64,000 bases of DNA from positions 25,449 to 89,448 of the forward strand of contig JAYELS010000071.1 of NCBI GenBank assembly GCA_034717695.1, read 5' to 3'. The DNA comes from NAT127 sp034717695. Its GTDB lineage: Bacteria > Pseudomonadota > Gammaproteobacteria > Pseudomonadales > Porticoccaceae. A program made the translations under genes and the position numbers. The first letter of the stretch is position 1. The number at the start of each line of letters is the position of its first letter. The notes beneath the pieces are model-generated. The model was not told the DNA's origin. It searched no databases and saw only the letters and a list, made by a program, of their open reading frames with translations. Below are positions 7,950 to 16,142 of the stretch, piece by piece.

Positions 7950-9860
7950 ATGAAAATCAAGCTGTTGAAGTCGGCCCTGGCCCTTGCGGTCGCCGCCAGC
8001 CCGGCGCTGTTCGCCGCCCAGATCGAGGATGAGGTGGTGGTCACCGCCACCCGCTCCCCCTACAGCCTAGGCCGGGTGCCGCTGCGGGTGCGGGTGATCG
8101 ACGCCGAGGCTATCGCCCTGAGCGCGGCCCGCACCGTGGAAGAGGCCCTGCGGGGCGAGGGGTCCCTGCAGGTGCGGGACAGCGTCGGCAACGGCCGCGA
8201 TGTGCGCATCTCGGTGCGGGGCCTGTCCGCCGGGCAGAATGCCCTGATCCTGCTGGATGGCCGCCGCCTCAACAACTCCGACCTGTCGGAGCCGGATCTC
8301 ACCGCCATCGCCCTCAAGGATGTGGAGCGCATCGAGGTGCTGGAAGGGGGCGCCGGGGTGCTGTTCGGCGACCAGGCGGTGGGGGGCGTGGTCAACGTCA
8401 TCACCCGCCGGGGCGGCGAGCGAGGCGGTCGGCTGGCGGTCGGGGTGGGCAGTTACGATGCCCGCAACATCCAGCTCGGCTACGGCGGCAGCGCCCTCGA
8501 CGAGCGCCTCGACTACCGGGTCAGTGCCCAGAAGGACGACTCCGAGGGCTACCGGGACGAGACCGACATCGACTACGGCCATGCGCGGGCCGAGACCGGC
8601 TACCGCTACGGCGATGGTCGGGTGTTCGCCGAGGTGCAGCGCAGCGACAACGACTACCTGCTGCCCGGCGCCCTGCTGGACTTCCAGCTGGCGGACGACC
8701 GCCGCCAGGCGGGCAGCAGCTTCAACGATTACACCATCGACGCCAGCCTCTACCGGGTGGGGGTCGATCACCAGTTCGGCGAGGCGGTGACCCTGCTCGG
8801 CTCCTACGGGCGCCGCGACGAGGACGTGGCCATCGCCGGCCGCTCCCTGTCCTTTGGCGACAGCCAGACCCTGCAATCCCGGGTGGCGGATACCCTCGAC
8901 CCGCGCCTGGTGCTGAACCTCGGCGACTGGCGGGTGACGGTGGGCACCGATCTCGAGGATTACGACTATGAGCTGGCGGTCAACTCGCTGTTTGGCCTGA
9001 GCCAGAGCGAGCACCGCCACGAGCGGCGCAGCGAGTACCTGCAGGCCATCTACTCCCCCCTCGAGGCATTGCAGCTCTCCGCCGGCATCCGCCACGCCCG
9101 GGTGGACGTGGCGGTGGACGGCGGCTGGTTCCAAGCCGATTACGACGACAGCGTCACCGTGAAGCAGCTGGGGCTGTCCTACCGGCTCGCCGATAACCTC
9201 CGGGTGTACGCCAACCGGGACGAGACCTTCCGCTTCGCCCTCGCCGACGAGAACGTCGACTTCATGGGCAACGTGGTGGCCCTGAAGCCCCAGCAAGGGG
9301 TGGCCTGGGAGCTGGGGGGCGAATGGCAGCTGGCGGACCTCGGCCTCAACCTGGTGCTGTTCGACCACGCCATCGACCACGAGATCGGCTATGACACCGG
9401 CACCTTTGCCAACGTCAATTTCGACGACACCCGGCGCCGGGGCGCCACCCTCGACGCCGCCTGGCAGGTGCTCGAACCCCTCGAGCTGCGCGCCAGCCTG
9501 ACCCGCATGAGCGCCGAGTTCGAGGCCGGCGATCTCGACGGCAACCGCACCCCCGGGGTGGCGGAGGCGCTCGCCAAGGTGGCCCTGAGCTACCGCCTCG
9601 CCGACAATGTTCGCCTCTACGCCGAAGGGATCCACACCGGCTCCGTGGCGGTGGACCTGGCGGGCAATGCCGACGAGCTGGGGGGCTACACCGTCTACAA
9701 CCTGGCGGCCTCCTATGAATGGCGGGAGCTGCTGCTGCGGGCGCGGCTCAACAATATTTTCGGCAAGGAGTACACCGAGCTGGTCACCTTCTTCGGGATG
9801 CCGGCCTACTATCCCTCGCCCAAGGAAAATGCCAGCCTGAGCGTCGAGTACCGGTTCTGA
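7950..9860 (+). CDS. btuB: Vitamin B12 outer-membrane transporter BtuB
   Basis: A 636-residue TonB-dependent receptor, close to the 600-residue size of BtuB-like proteins. It has a signal peptide (MKIKLLKSALALAVAA...), the TonB box DEVVVTATR directly after it, a plug domain with VERIEVLEGGAGVLFGDQAVGGVVN, and a barrel ending in SVEYRF. The start is the ATG at 7950, preceded by GAGGA. The identity rests on the riboswitch directly upstream and the cobO and btuCDF genes directly downstream. It moves cobalamin into the periplasm using TonB-ExbBD energy. Sequence alone would also allow a siderophore or heme receptor, but the context argues strongly for B12. Confidence 0.9.
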   Translation: MKIKLLKSALALAVAASPALFAAQIEDEVVVTATRSPYSLGRVPLRVRVIDAEAIALSAARTVEEALRGEGSLQVRDSVGNGRDVRISVRGLSAGQNALILLDGRRLNNSDLSEPDLTAIALKDVERIEVLEGGAGVLFGDQAVGGVVNVITRRGGERGGRLAVGVGSYDARNIQLGYGGSALDERLDYRVSAQKDDSEGYRDETDIDYGHARAETGYRYGDGRVFAEVQRSDNDYLLPGALLDFQLADDRRQAGSSFNDYTIDASLYRVGVDHQFGEAVTLLGSYGRRDEDVAIAGRSLSFGDSQTLQSRVADTLDPRLVLNLGDWRVTVGTDLEDYDYELAVNSLFGLSQSEHRHERRSEYLQAIYSPLEALQLSAGIRHARVDVAVDGGWFQADYDDSVTVKQLGLSYRLADNLRVYANRDETFRFALADENVDFMGNVVALKPQQGVAWELGGEWQLADLGLNLVLFDHAIDHEIGYDTGTFANVNFDDTRRRGATLDAAWQVLEPLELRASLTRMSAEFEAGDLDGNRTPGVAEALAKVALSYRLADNVRLYAEGIHTGSVAVDLAGNADELGGYTVYNLAASYEWRELLLRARLNNIFGKEYTELVTFFGMPAYYPSPKENASLSVEYRF

Positions 9861-9944
9861 GGCCGCGGGTTTTTCGCCGGCGAGCGCCGCACAACCGGCC
9901 CCGGGGCCCAGCCACGGCCACCAGCCACCTATCCTGAAGGGGAC

Positions 9945-10556
9945 ATGACGATGACCGACACCGACAACGACGCCCACAAGCGCAAGATGCAACGGCTCAA
10001 GGAGAAGGTCGACGCCCGCATCGCCGCCGCCGACCAGGAGCGGGGGGTGATGATCCTCCTCACCGGCGACGGCAAGGGCAAGAGCAGCTCCGCCTTCGGC
10101 ATGGTGATGCGCAGCCTCGGCTACGGTTACCGGGTGGGGGTGGTGCAGTTCATCAAGGGCGAGCAGCTGTCCGGGGAGGAGCTGTATATCCGCGACAAAT
10201 GCCCCGAGGTGACCTTCTACCAGATGGGCACCGGCTTCACCTGGAACACCCAGGACAAGAGCGCCGACATCGCCGCCGCGGAGCGCACCTGGGCGGTGGC
10301 CGAGCCGCTGCTCCGGGACGACAGCTACCACCTGGTGGTGCTCGACGAGCTGACCTACATGCTCGCCTACAAGTACCTCGACGAGGACCGGGTGCTCGAC
10401 GCCCTGGCCAGCCGGCCGGTCAACCAGTCGGTGGTGGTCACCGGCCGGGGCGGCGGCGCGACCCTCAGGGAGCTGGCGGACACCGTCACCGAGCTCAAGG
10501 ACATCAAGCACGCCTACGCCTCGGGCATCAAGGCCCGCAAGGGCGTGGATTACTAG
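9945..10556 (+). CDS. cobO: Cob(I)yrinic acid a,c-diamide adenosyltransferase
   Basis: A 203-residue CobA/CobO/BtuR-type adenosyltransferase. The P-loop GDGKGKSSSA (about residues 42-51) has the family's characteristic spacing, followed by VQFIKGE and a VVLDELTYML segment. The C-terminus with IKARKGVDY is typical of the family. It transfers the adenosyl group of ATP to Co(I) corrinoid, making the active coenzyme from imported B12. Placement between btuB and btuC shows a salvage role. GAAGGGG lies 3 bases before the first ATG and 9 before the second (9951), so the second may be the real start. Confidence 0.95.
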   Translation: MTMTDTDNDAHKRKMQRLKEKVDARIAAADQERGVMILLTGDGKGKSSSAFGMVMRSLGYGYRVGVVQFIKGEQLSGEELYIRDKCPEVTFYQMGTGFTWNTQDKSADIAAAERTWAVAEPLLRDDSYHLVVLDELTYMLAYKYLDEDRVLDALASRPVNQSVVVTGRGGGATLRELADTVTELKDIKHAYASGIKARKGVDY

Positions 10557-10577
10557 CGCGCACCGGGCCCGGCACCC

Positions 10578-11618
10578 ATGCGACCCCTCCACCACCGCCA
10601 GCTGCTGTGGGTTCTGCTGCTCGCCCTGCCGGTGGTGCTGGTGCTGGGCCTTTTGAGCGGCGCGGTGTTCGTCACCCCCGGGGCCTTCATCGCCACCCTG
10701 GGGGACTGGCTGGCGGGGGGGCAGAGCCGCGACGGGCTCATTCTCTTCGCCATCCGCCTGCCGCGCCTGATCCTCGCGGCCCTGTTGGGCCTGGTGCTGG
10801 CGGGGGCGGGAGCGGTGATGCAGGGGCTTTTTCGCAACCCCCTGGCGGACCCGTCCCTGATCGGGGTCGCCAGCGGCGCCTCCGCAGGGGCCGGCTTTGT
10901 GGTGGTGTTCGGCGGCGCGCTGCTCGGCGGCGGCTGGCTCGGCATGTCCCTGGTGGCCCTCGGGGCCTTTGCCGGGGGCTTTGTCGCGGTGCTGCTGGTG
11001 TATCGCCTGGCCACCACCACCGCCGGCACCTCGGTGTCCACCATGCTGCTCGCCGGCATCGCCATCAGCGCCATGGCCGGGGCCCTCAACAGCCTGTTCG
11101 GCTTTTTCGCCGACAACGACATGTTGCGCCGCATCAGCCTTTGGCAGATGGGCAGCCTCGAGGGCGCCAACTGGCAGCGGGTGGGCATCGTCGCCGTGGC
11201 GGCGCTGTTGATGGCGGTGGTGCTGCCGCGCCAGAGCGGGGCCCTCAACGCCCTGCTGCTGGGGGAGTCGGAGGCCCGCCACCTGGGGGTGGAGGTGGAA
11301 GCCCTCAAGCGGCGGGTGATCCTCGTCACCGCCTTCGGTGTCGGCATCGCCGTGGCCAGCTCCGGCATCGTCGCCTTCGTGGGCCTGATGGTGCCCCACT
11401 GGGTGCGCCTGCTGATCGGCCCCGACCACCGCCACCTGATCCCCTGTTCCCTGATCATGGGGGCGGTGTTCATGGTGGTGGCCGATACCCTGGCCCGGGT
11501 GCTGATCCTCCCCGCCGAGCTGCCCACCGGGGTGATCACCGCCCTGATCGGCGCGCCCTTTTTCGTCTCCCTGCTGATCCAGCAGCGGCGCCGCGGCTAC
11601 GGCGGGGTACTGCCATGA
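10578..11618 (+). CDS. btuC: B12 ABC transporter permease (FecCD family)
   Basis: A 346-residue inner-membrane permease of the FecCD/BtuC family with roughly ten hydrophobic segments. Family motifs include GAGAVMQGLFRNPLADPSLIGV near residue 85 and the cytoplasmic coupling segment near GLMVPHWVRLLIGPDHR. The stop overlaps the ATG of the ATPase gene (ATGA). Membership in the FecCD family alone cannot separate B12 from heme or siderophore; the gene order behind the cobalamin riboswitch makes B12 the likely cargo. Confidence 0.9.
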   Translation: MRPLHHRQLLWVLLLALPVVLVLGLLSGAVFVTPGAFIATLGDWLAGGQSRDGLILFAIRLPRLILAALLGLVLAGAGAVMQGLFRNPLADPSLIGVASGASAGAGFVVVFGGALLGGGWLGMSLVALGAFAGGFVAVLLVYRLATTTAGTSVSTMLLAGIAISAMAGALNSLFGFFADNDMLRRISLWQMGSLEGANWQRVGIVAVAALLMAVVLPRQSGALNALLLGESEARHLGVEVEALKRRVILVTAFGVGIAVASSGIVAFVGLMVPHWVRLLIGPDHRHLIPCSLIMGAVFMVVADTLARVLILPAELPTGVITALIGAPFFVSLLIQQRRRGYGGVLP

Positions 11619-12388
11619 GCCTGGCCCTCGACCGGGTGGGTCTCGACCTCCACGGGGCGCGGCTTCTGGAGGATGTCAGCTTTGCCGTCGAGCAGGGGGA
11701 GGTGCTCGCCATCCTCGGCCCCAACGGCGCCGGCAAGAGCACCCTGTTGCGGGTGTTGTGCGGCGAGTGGCCGGCCACCACCGGCACCGTGACCTTCAAC
11801 GGCCGTCCCATCCAGCACTGGCGCCCGGCGGACAAGGCCCGCGCCATGGGGGTATTGCCCCAGGACACCAGCCTGGAATTCCCCTTTACCGTGGAGGAGG
11901 TGGTGATGCTTGGCCGCACCCCCCACCGCAGCGGCCAGGCCCGGGACAGGGCCATCGTCGCCGACACCCTGGCGGCGGTGGACGGCGGCCACCTGCGGGG
12001 GCGCATCTATACCCGCCTGTCCGGGGGGGAGAAGCAGCGGGTGCAGCTGGCCCGGGTGCTGGCCCAAATCTGGGAGGAGCGGGATGGCCAGCATCGCCTC
12101 CTGCTGCTCGACGAGCCCACGGCGTCCTTCGACCTCGCCCACCAGCAGTTGACCCTCGACCTGGTGCGCCGCCTCGCGGGCCAGGGTTTTGCGGTGGTGA
12201 TGGTGCTCCACGACCTCAACATGGCGGCCCGCTGCGCCACCCGCATGTTGCTGCTCAGTTGCGGGCGGGTGTGGGAGTGCGGCCCCCCGGAGGCGGTGCT
12301 GACCCCCGACAACATCCGCGAGGTGTTCGGCGTCAGGGCCGTGATAGAGGCCAACCCCCTCACCGGCGCCCCCCTGGTGATCACCTGA
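11615..12388 (+). CDS. btuD: B12 ABC transporter ATP-binding protein
   Basis: A 257-residue ABC ATPase. Walker A is GPNGAGKST (about residue 36), the signature is LSGGEKQRVQLARVLAQIW, Walker B is LLLLDEPTASFD, and the switch His is in VLHDLNMAARC. The motif pattern resembles heme-type HmuV ATPases as much as E. coli BtuD, so the symbol rests on operon context. It overlaps btuC at its start and btuF at its end (TGATG), giving tight coupling of all three transporter parts. Confidence 0.88.
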   Translation: MSLALDRVGLDLHGARLLEDVSFAVEQGEVLAILGPNGAGKSTLLRVLCGEWPATTGTVTFNGRPIQHWRPADKARAMGVLPQDTSLEFPFTVEEVVMLGRTPHRSGQARDRAIVADTLAAVDGGHLRGRIYTRLSGGEKQRVQLARVLAQIWEERDGQHRLLLLDEPTASFDLAHQQLTLDLVRRLAGQGFAVVMVLHDLNMAARCATRMLLLSCGRVWECGPPEAVLTPDNIREVFGVRAVIEANPLTGAPLVIT

Positions 12389-13281
12389 TGTTCCGCTGGC
12401 TGACCTTGCTGTGGTTGCTGGCGCTGCCCGTTGCCGGCGCCGAGCCCATCCCCGTGGTGGATGCCGATGGGAAAACGCTGACCCTCGCCGCCCCGGCGCG
12501 GCGCATCGTCAGCCTGAGCCCCCATATCACCGAGCAATTGTTTGCCATCGGCGCCGGGGAGCGGGTGGTGGGTACCGTGGAGTGGAGCGACTACCCGGCG
12601 GCGGCGGAGCGCATTCCCCGCCTCGGCACCAGCAGCGCCATCAACCACGAGGTGCTGCTGCGCCTCGATCCCGACCTGGTGATCCTGTGGCGCTCCGGCA
12701 ACGGCGAGGGGCTGGCGGCGCGGCTGCGGGCCCTGGGGTTGCCGGTGTACGTGCAGGAGCCGAGGAGCCTCGACGATATCCCGGCGGAGCTCGGCCGCCT
12801 CGGCACCCTCACCGGCCGGGAGCGGCAGGCCGCCGCCGTGGTGGCCGACTTCAATGACCGCATCGCCCGGCTGCGCGCCGCCTACAGCGGGCGACGCCCT
12901 GTTCGGGTCTTCCAGCAGATCTGGAACCAGCCGATGATCAGTCTCAACGGCGAGCACCTGGTATCCGACATCATTCGCCTCTGCGGCGGCGAGAATATCT
13001 TCGCCGACGCCCCCGCCCTGGTGGTCAACACCAGCCTGGAGGCGGTGGTGCTCAAGGACCCGGAGGTGATCATCGTCAGCGAGGCGGACGGCACCCCGCC
13101 GGCCTGGATCGATGAGTGGCGGCGCTGGCCCGGCATCAGCGCCGTCGCCAACGGCCAGATCCACGTGATCGACCCGGATCTGCTCCACCGCCACGGCCCC
13201 CGCATCGCCGAGGGCGCGGCGCAAATGTGTGACTACATCGACCGGGCGCGGGGCCTCAGCTCTCCTTCAGCCGCGCCTTGA
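12388..13281 (+). CDS. btuF: Periplasmic cobalamin-binding protein
   Basis: A 297-residue class III periplasmic binding protein. A signal peptide (MFRWLTLLWLLALPVAGA) is followed by the typical opening RIVSLSPHITEQLFAIGAG and the TVEWSDYPAAAERIPRLG segment common to BtuF-like proteins. It lacks a lipobox Cys, so it should be soluble in the periplasm. The start codon overlaps the btuD stop. Its last 26 bases overlap the 3' end of the convergent thioredoxin-fold gene. Confidence 0.9.
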   Translation: MFRWLTLLWLLALPVAGAEPIPVVDADGKTLTLAAPARRIVSLSPHITEQLFAIGAGERVVGTVEWSDYPAAAERIPRLGTSSAINHEVLLRLDPDLVILWRSGNGEGLAARLRALGLPVYVQEPRSLDDIPAELGRLGTLTGRERQAAAVVADFNDRIARLRAAYSGRRPVRVFQQIWNQPMISLNGEHLVSDIIRLCGGENIFADAPALVVNTSLEAVVLKDPEVIIVSEADGTPPAWIDEWRRWPGISAVANGQIHVIDPDLLHRHGPRIAEGAAQMCDYIDRARGLSSPSAAP

Positions 13282-13636
13282 GGGCCATGTTCTCCTGGTA
13301 GAGATTCACCACGTTCTGGAACAACCCCTTCTGGTAGAAGTCGAGCACCGGCAGGCTGGCATCGTCCAGCCCGTTGCTCGCCCTGAAATGCGCGATCAGT
13401 GCCTGGGTATCGGTCTTGATCACGCCGGGTTCGGTCTCCACGGCGGGGAACGACAGGGCGCGGCCCGCCCGTTGCTCCAGCTCGGCCTTGAGGGCGCCGT
13501 ACTCCGGGGAGCCGTGGTCGAGGGCGACCACCTCGATCTGGTCGAGAAGCCCCGCCTCGGTCATGAACAGCAGGAACTTGAAGCAGAAAGGGCAGCCGAG
13601 CAGCAGATAGGCCTTGGCGACAGGGGCTTGGTTCAC
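13256..13636 (-). CDS. Glutaredoxin/thioredoxin-fold protein with CPFC motif
   Basis: A 126-residue protein with a glutaredoxin-like beginning: AKAYLLLGCPFCFKFLLFM, giving a CxxC pair at residues 15 and 18, then SFPAVET with the cis-Pro expected of this fold. The second half after residue 85 is a charged helical extension not found in classical glutaredoxins. The start is taken as the GTG at 13636 because GGAGGAACCCCC precedes it at ideal spacing; the longer open frame upstream has no ribosome site. The tail overlaps the btuF tail. The function is probably thiol-disulfide exchange; the partner is unknown. Confidence 0.75.
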   Translation of the reverse strand: MNQAPVAKAYLLLGCPFCFKFLLFMTEAGLLDQIEVVALDHGSPEYGALKAELEQRAGRALSFPAVETEPGVIKTDTQALIAHFRASNGLDDASLPVLDFYQKGLFQNVVNLYQENMALKARLKES

Positions 13637-13790
13637 GGGGGTTCCTCCGGACGGGATGGGTTGGGGGTGATGGCCGGGATGGCGGTGCCAGTATGACAGG
13701 CGCCCCCCTTGACGGGCAGCGGTCCGGGTTGTCGTCGACAGCACCCTGTGAATCATCGATACGATTTGCCCGTGGCGGCGCCCCGGAAAT

Positions 13791-13820
13791 GCAAAGCCCC
13801 GGCCGGGACCGGGGCTTTGC
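13791..13820 (-). terminator. amtB terminator hairpin
   Basis: A perfect 12-base-pair stem GCAAAGCCCCGG paired with CCGGGGCTTTGC and a 6-base loop, starting 16 bases after the amtB stop on the minus strand. The T run is short. Confidence 0.65.
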
Positions 13821-13835
13821 CGCGGCACGAGGCGG

Positions 13836-15134
13836 TCAGATATCGTAGCCGCGCTCGTCGTGGAGGCTGAGGTCGAGGCCCACGGTCTCCTGCTCGCCGT
13901 CGACCCTGAGGCCCATCAGGAGGCCAAGTACCTTGAGCAGCACCCAGGTCACCACCGCCGTGTACACCAGGGTGGCCACCACGCCGATGGCCTGGACCTG
14001 CAGCTGGGATCCCATGGTCATGCCCTCGTTGTAACCCTGGCCGCTGAACACCCCGAGGGCGTCCGAGGCAAAAATCCCCGCGAACAGGGTGCCGAGGATG
14101 CCGCCGACGCCGTGCACCGGAAACACGTCGAGGGAGTCGTCGATCTTGAACTTCTGCTTGATGGCCTGGGTGGCCAGGTAGCACACCACGCCGGCGGTGA
14201 GGCCGATCACCAGGGCGCCGCCGGGGCCGACGAAGCCGGACGCTGGGGTGATGGTGCCGAGCCCCGCCACCATGCCGGTGACGATGCCGAGCACCGAGGG
14301 CTTGCCGTGGCGGATCCACTCCATCGCCATCCACGCCAGGGAGCCGGCGGCGGCGGAGATATGGGTCACCAGCATGGCCATGCCGGCGTCACCGTTGGCG
14401 GCGAGGGCGGAGCCGGCGTTGAAGCCGAACCAGCCCACCCACAGCATGCCCGCGCCGGTGACCGTCATGGTGAGGTTGTGGGGCGGCATGGCGTGGGTGG
14501 GAAAGCCCTTGCGGTTGCCGATCACCAGGGCCGCCACCAGGGCGGCGACACCGGCGGTGATGTGCACCACGGTGCCGCCGGCAAAGTCGAGCAGCCCCAT
14601 CTGGCCGAGCCAGCCGCCGCCCCACACCCAATGGGTGATCGGCACGTACACCGCCAGCAGCCACAGCAGGCTGAACACCAGCATGGTGGAGAAGCGCATC
14701 CGTTCGGCGAAGGCGCCGACGATCAGGGCGGGGGTGATGATGGCGAAGGTCATCTGGAACATCACGAACACCGATTCGGGAATGGTGCCGGACACCGAAT
14801 CCTCCCCAAGGCCCGCCAGGAACAGCCGGGACCCGCCTCCGAGGAAGGGGCCGCCCTCGGTGAAGGCGAGGCTGTAGCCGCAGACGAACCACAGCAGGGA
14901 GGCGACGCAGGTGATGGCGAAACATTGCATCAGCACCGAAAGAATGTTTTTCGACCGCACCAAACCGCCGTAGAATAACGCCAGGCCCGGCAGGGTCATG
15001 AACAGCACCAGGGCGGTGGAGGTGAGGATCCAGGCGGTATTGGCGCCATCGATCTCACCGCCATGGGCGGCGAGGGGCAGTGCCAGCAGCAGCGCCCAGG
15101 TGGGCGATGGTTTTCGGGGCAATTTTCTCAGCAT
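13836..15134 (-). CDS. amtB: Ammonium transporter AmtB
   Basis: A 432-residue ammonium channel with an N-terminal signal-like segment (LALPLAAHGGEI) and about eleven membrane helices. The two pore histidines are visible in ITHWVWGGGWL and FPVHGVGGILGTL, and the family motifs ALFYGGLVRSKN and GFNAGSALAANG are intact. The ATG at 15134 is used because GAGAGGAACCCGCA precedes it; the open frame extends 100 codons further but with no family homology. A sigma-54-type promoter lies about 140 bases upstream. The usual partner glnK is absent on both sides. The C-terminal tail, normally contacted by GlnK, is present. Confidence 0.95.
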   Translation of the reverse strand: MLRKLPRKPSPTWALLLALPLAAHGGEIDGANTAWILTSTALVLFMTLPGLALFYGGLVRSKNILSVLMQCFAITCVASLLWFVCGYSLAFTEGGPFLGGGSRLFLAGLGEDSVSGTIPESVFVMFQMTFAIITPALIVGAFAERMRFSTMLVFSLLWLLAVYVPITHWVWGGGWLGQMGLLDFAGGTVVHITAGVAALVAALVIGNRKGFPTHAMPPHNLTMTVTGAGMLWVGWFGFNAGSALAANGDAGMAMLVTHISAAAGSLAWMAMEWIRHGKPSVLGIVTGMVAGLGTITPASGFVGPGGALVIGLTAGVVCYLATQAIKQKFKIDDSLDVFPVHGVGGILGTLFAGIFASDALGVFSGQGYNEGMTMGSQLQVQAIGVVATLVYTAVVTWVLLKVLGLLMGLRVDGEQETVGLDLSLHDERGYDI

Positions 15135-15272
15135 TGCGGGTTCCTCTCGGGTGTGCGTCGCACTTTTTTGGTGCTTGGTCGTTGTTTTTGTGGCCGAATT
15201 GCTCGCTGTTGGTGCCGTTCGGCCCATCTGGGCGGCGGTGTTCGCTTCTGGTGCGTTGCCTTGCGTTGTTAT

Positions 15273-15288
15273 AGCAATTCTTGTGCCT
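15273..15288 (-). promoter_or_regulatory. Sigma-54 (-24/-12) promoter for amtB
   Basis: The minus strand reads AGGCAC-AAGAA-TTGCT, matching the GGCAC-N5-TTGC core of sigma-54 promoters. It lies in the 326-base gap upstream of amtB, a gene normally under NtrC/RpoN nitrogen control. The rest of that gap (15135-15460) shows no gene. Confidence 0.7.
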
Positions 15289-15460
15289 TGATGGTCCGAA
15301 ATGGCGCCGGTGCCCGGCTGGCGCGCCCTGCCGTGGGGCTTGTCGGGCGCGCCCGCCGGCGGGGGTGCTGGCCCCCGTTGGCGCTGACCCTGTTGGCGAT
15401 AGTACCGCCGCCACGCCCCGAACGGGCAACTCATTTATTTTTCCTGGCAGAGGATTCACC

Positions 15461-15730
15461 GTGGACACCAGAGAATTACGGGAACAACTGACCGAGCTGC
15501 ACCGCGAACTCGAAGCGGCCACCAGCAAGAGTCCCGAGGGCAGCGAAGTGCTGTCCCACATGATGACCGATATAGTGCGCATCGCCGCCGGCGAGGAGAT
15601 GCACCCGGAAGAGGGCGAGAACCTGCGGGAGCGCCTCGAACACCAGGCCTCCGACTTCGAGGTCCGCCATCCCCGCATGGCCGGCATCCTCCGGGAGATC
15701 ACCGACATCCTCGCAAGGCTCGGTATCTGA
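15461..15730 (+). CDS. DUF4404 family protein
   Basis: An 89-residue, acidic, all-helical soluble protein matching the DUF4404 family by its opening RELREQLTELHRELE and the closing HPRMAGILREITDILARLGI. A GTG start at 15461 is chosen: GCAGAGGAT precedes it and it gives the usual family length. The next gene starts two bases after its stop, so they are co-transcribed. The function of the family is unknown to me; the amphipathic heptads suggest oligomerisation. Confidence 0.75.
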   Translation: MDTRELREQLTELHRELEAATSKSPEGSEVLSHMMTDIVRIAAGEEMHPEEGENLRERLEHQASDFEVRHPRMAGILREITDILARLGI

Positions 15731-15731
15731 C

Positions 15732-16139
15732 ATGGCGCCGTTCAAACGCTTCGCCACCGCCCTGCTGGCGGCCACCCTCGCGGGCTGCGGCCTGCTCCCC
15801 GAGGGCAAGCAGGACGACTCCTACGTGGGCTGGTACTGTCGCGACAACCCCGAGACCGGCATCAAGGACTGCGAGAAGCGCCTGATGCGCAACGGCAAGC
15901 CCATCAACAGCGTGGTCTACGAGCGCCTCGGCGCGCCCCCCGCCGAGGCAAGGCCCGCTGCCCCTCAACCCGGTGTGCACCCCGGCTACGACCGCTCGCC
16001 GGTGACCACCATCAACAGTCTCGACGACGGCGGCGGTCTGACCGTCGAGAACCAGGGCCCGCCCCCCCGCAAGGCCCGCAACTACGTCGATCGCTCCGGT
16101 GCCGCGGCGCCGTCGCCCAGTGATAACGGCGAACTCTGA
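15732..16139 (+). CDS. Putative lipoprotein of unknown function
   Basis: A 135-residue protein with a lipoprotein signal: basic start, hydrophobic run, then LAGCGLL with the lipobox Cys near residue 19. The mature part holds DDSYVGWYCRDNPETGIKDCEKRLMRNG with two Cys that could pair, followed by a Pro/Ala-rich low-complexity tail. It starts two bases after the DUF4404 stop and ends three bases before the convergent GIDE gene. Function not recognised. Confidence 0.65.
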   Translation: MAPFKRFATALLAATLAGCGLLPEGKQDDSYVGWYCRDNPETGIKDCEKRLMRNGKPINSVVYERLGAPPAEARPAAPQPGVHPGYDRSPVTTINSLDDGGGLTVENQGPPPRKARNYVDRSGAAAPSPSDNGEL

Positions 16140-16142
16140 GCC

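Noticed and set aside
8067..11435. Very long minus-strand open frame (over 1100 codons) opposite btuB, cobO and btuC
   Set aside because: It is antisense to three well-supported genes, is rich in His/Gly/Ala/Val as expected from reading GC-rich codons backwards, and shows no domain.
13891..15434. Extended amtB start at about 15434
   Set aside because: The extra 100 residues are low-complexity and cross the sigma-54 promoter; the ATG at 15134 has a ribosome site and the conserved signal-like start.
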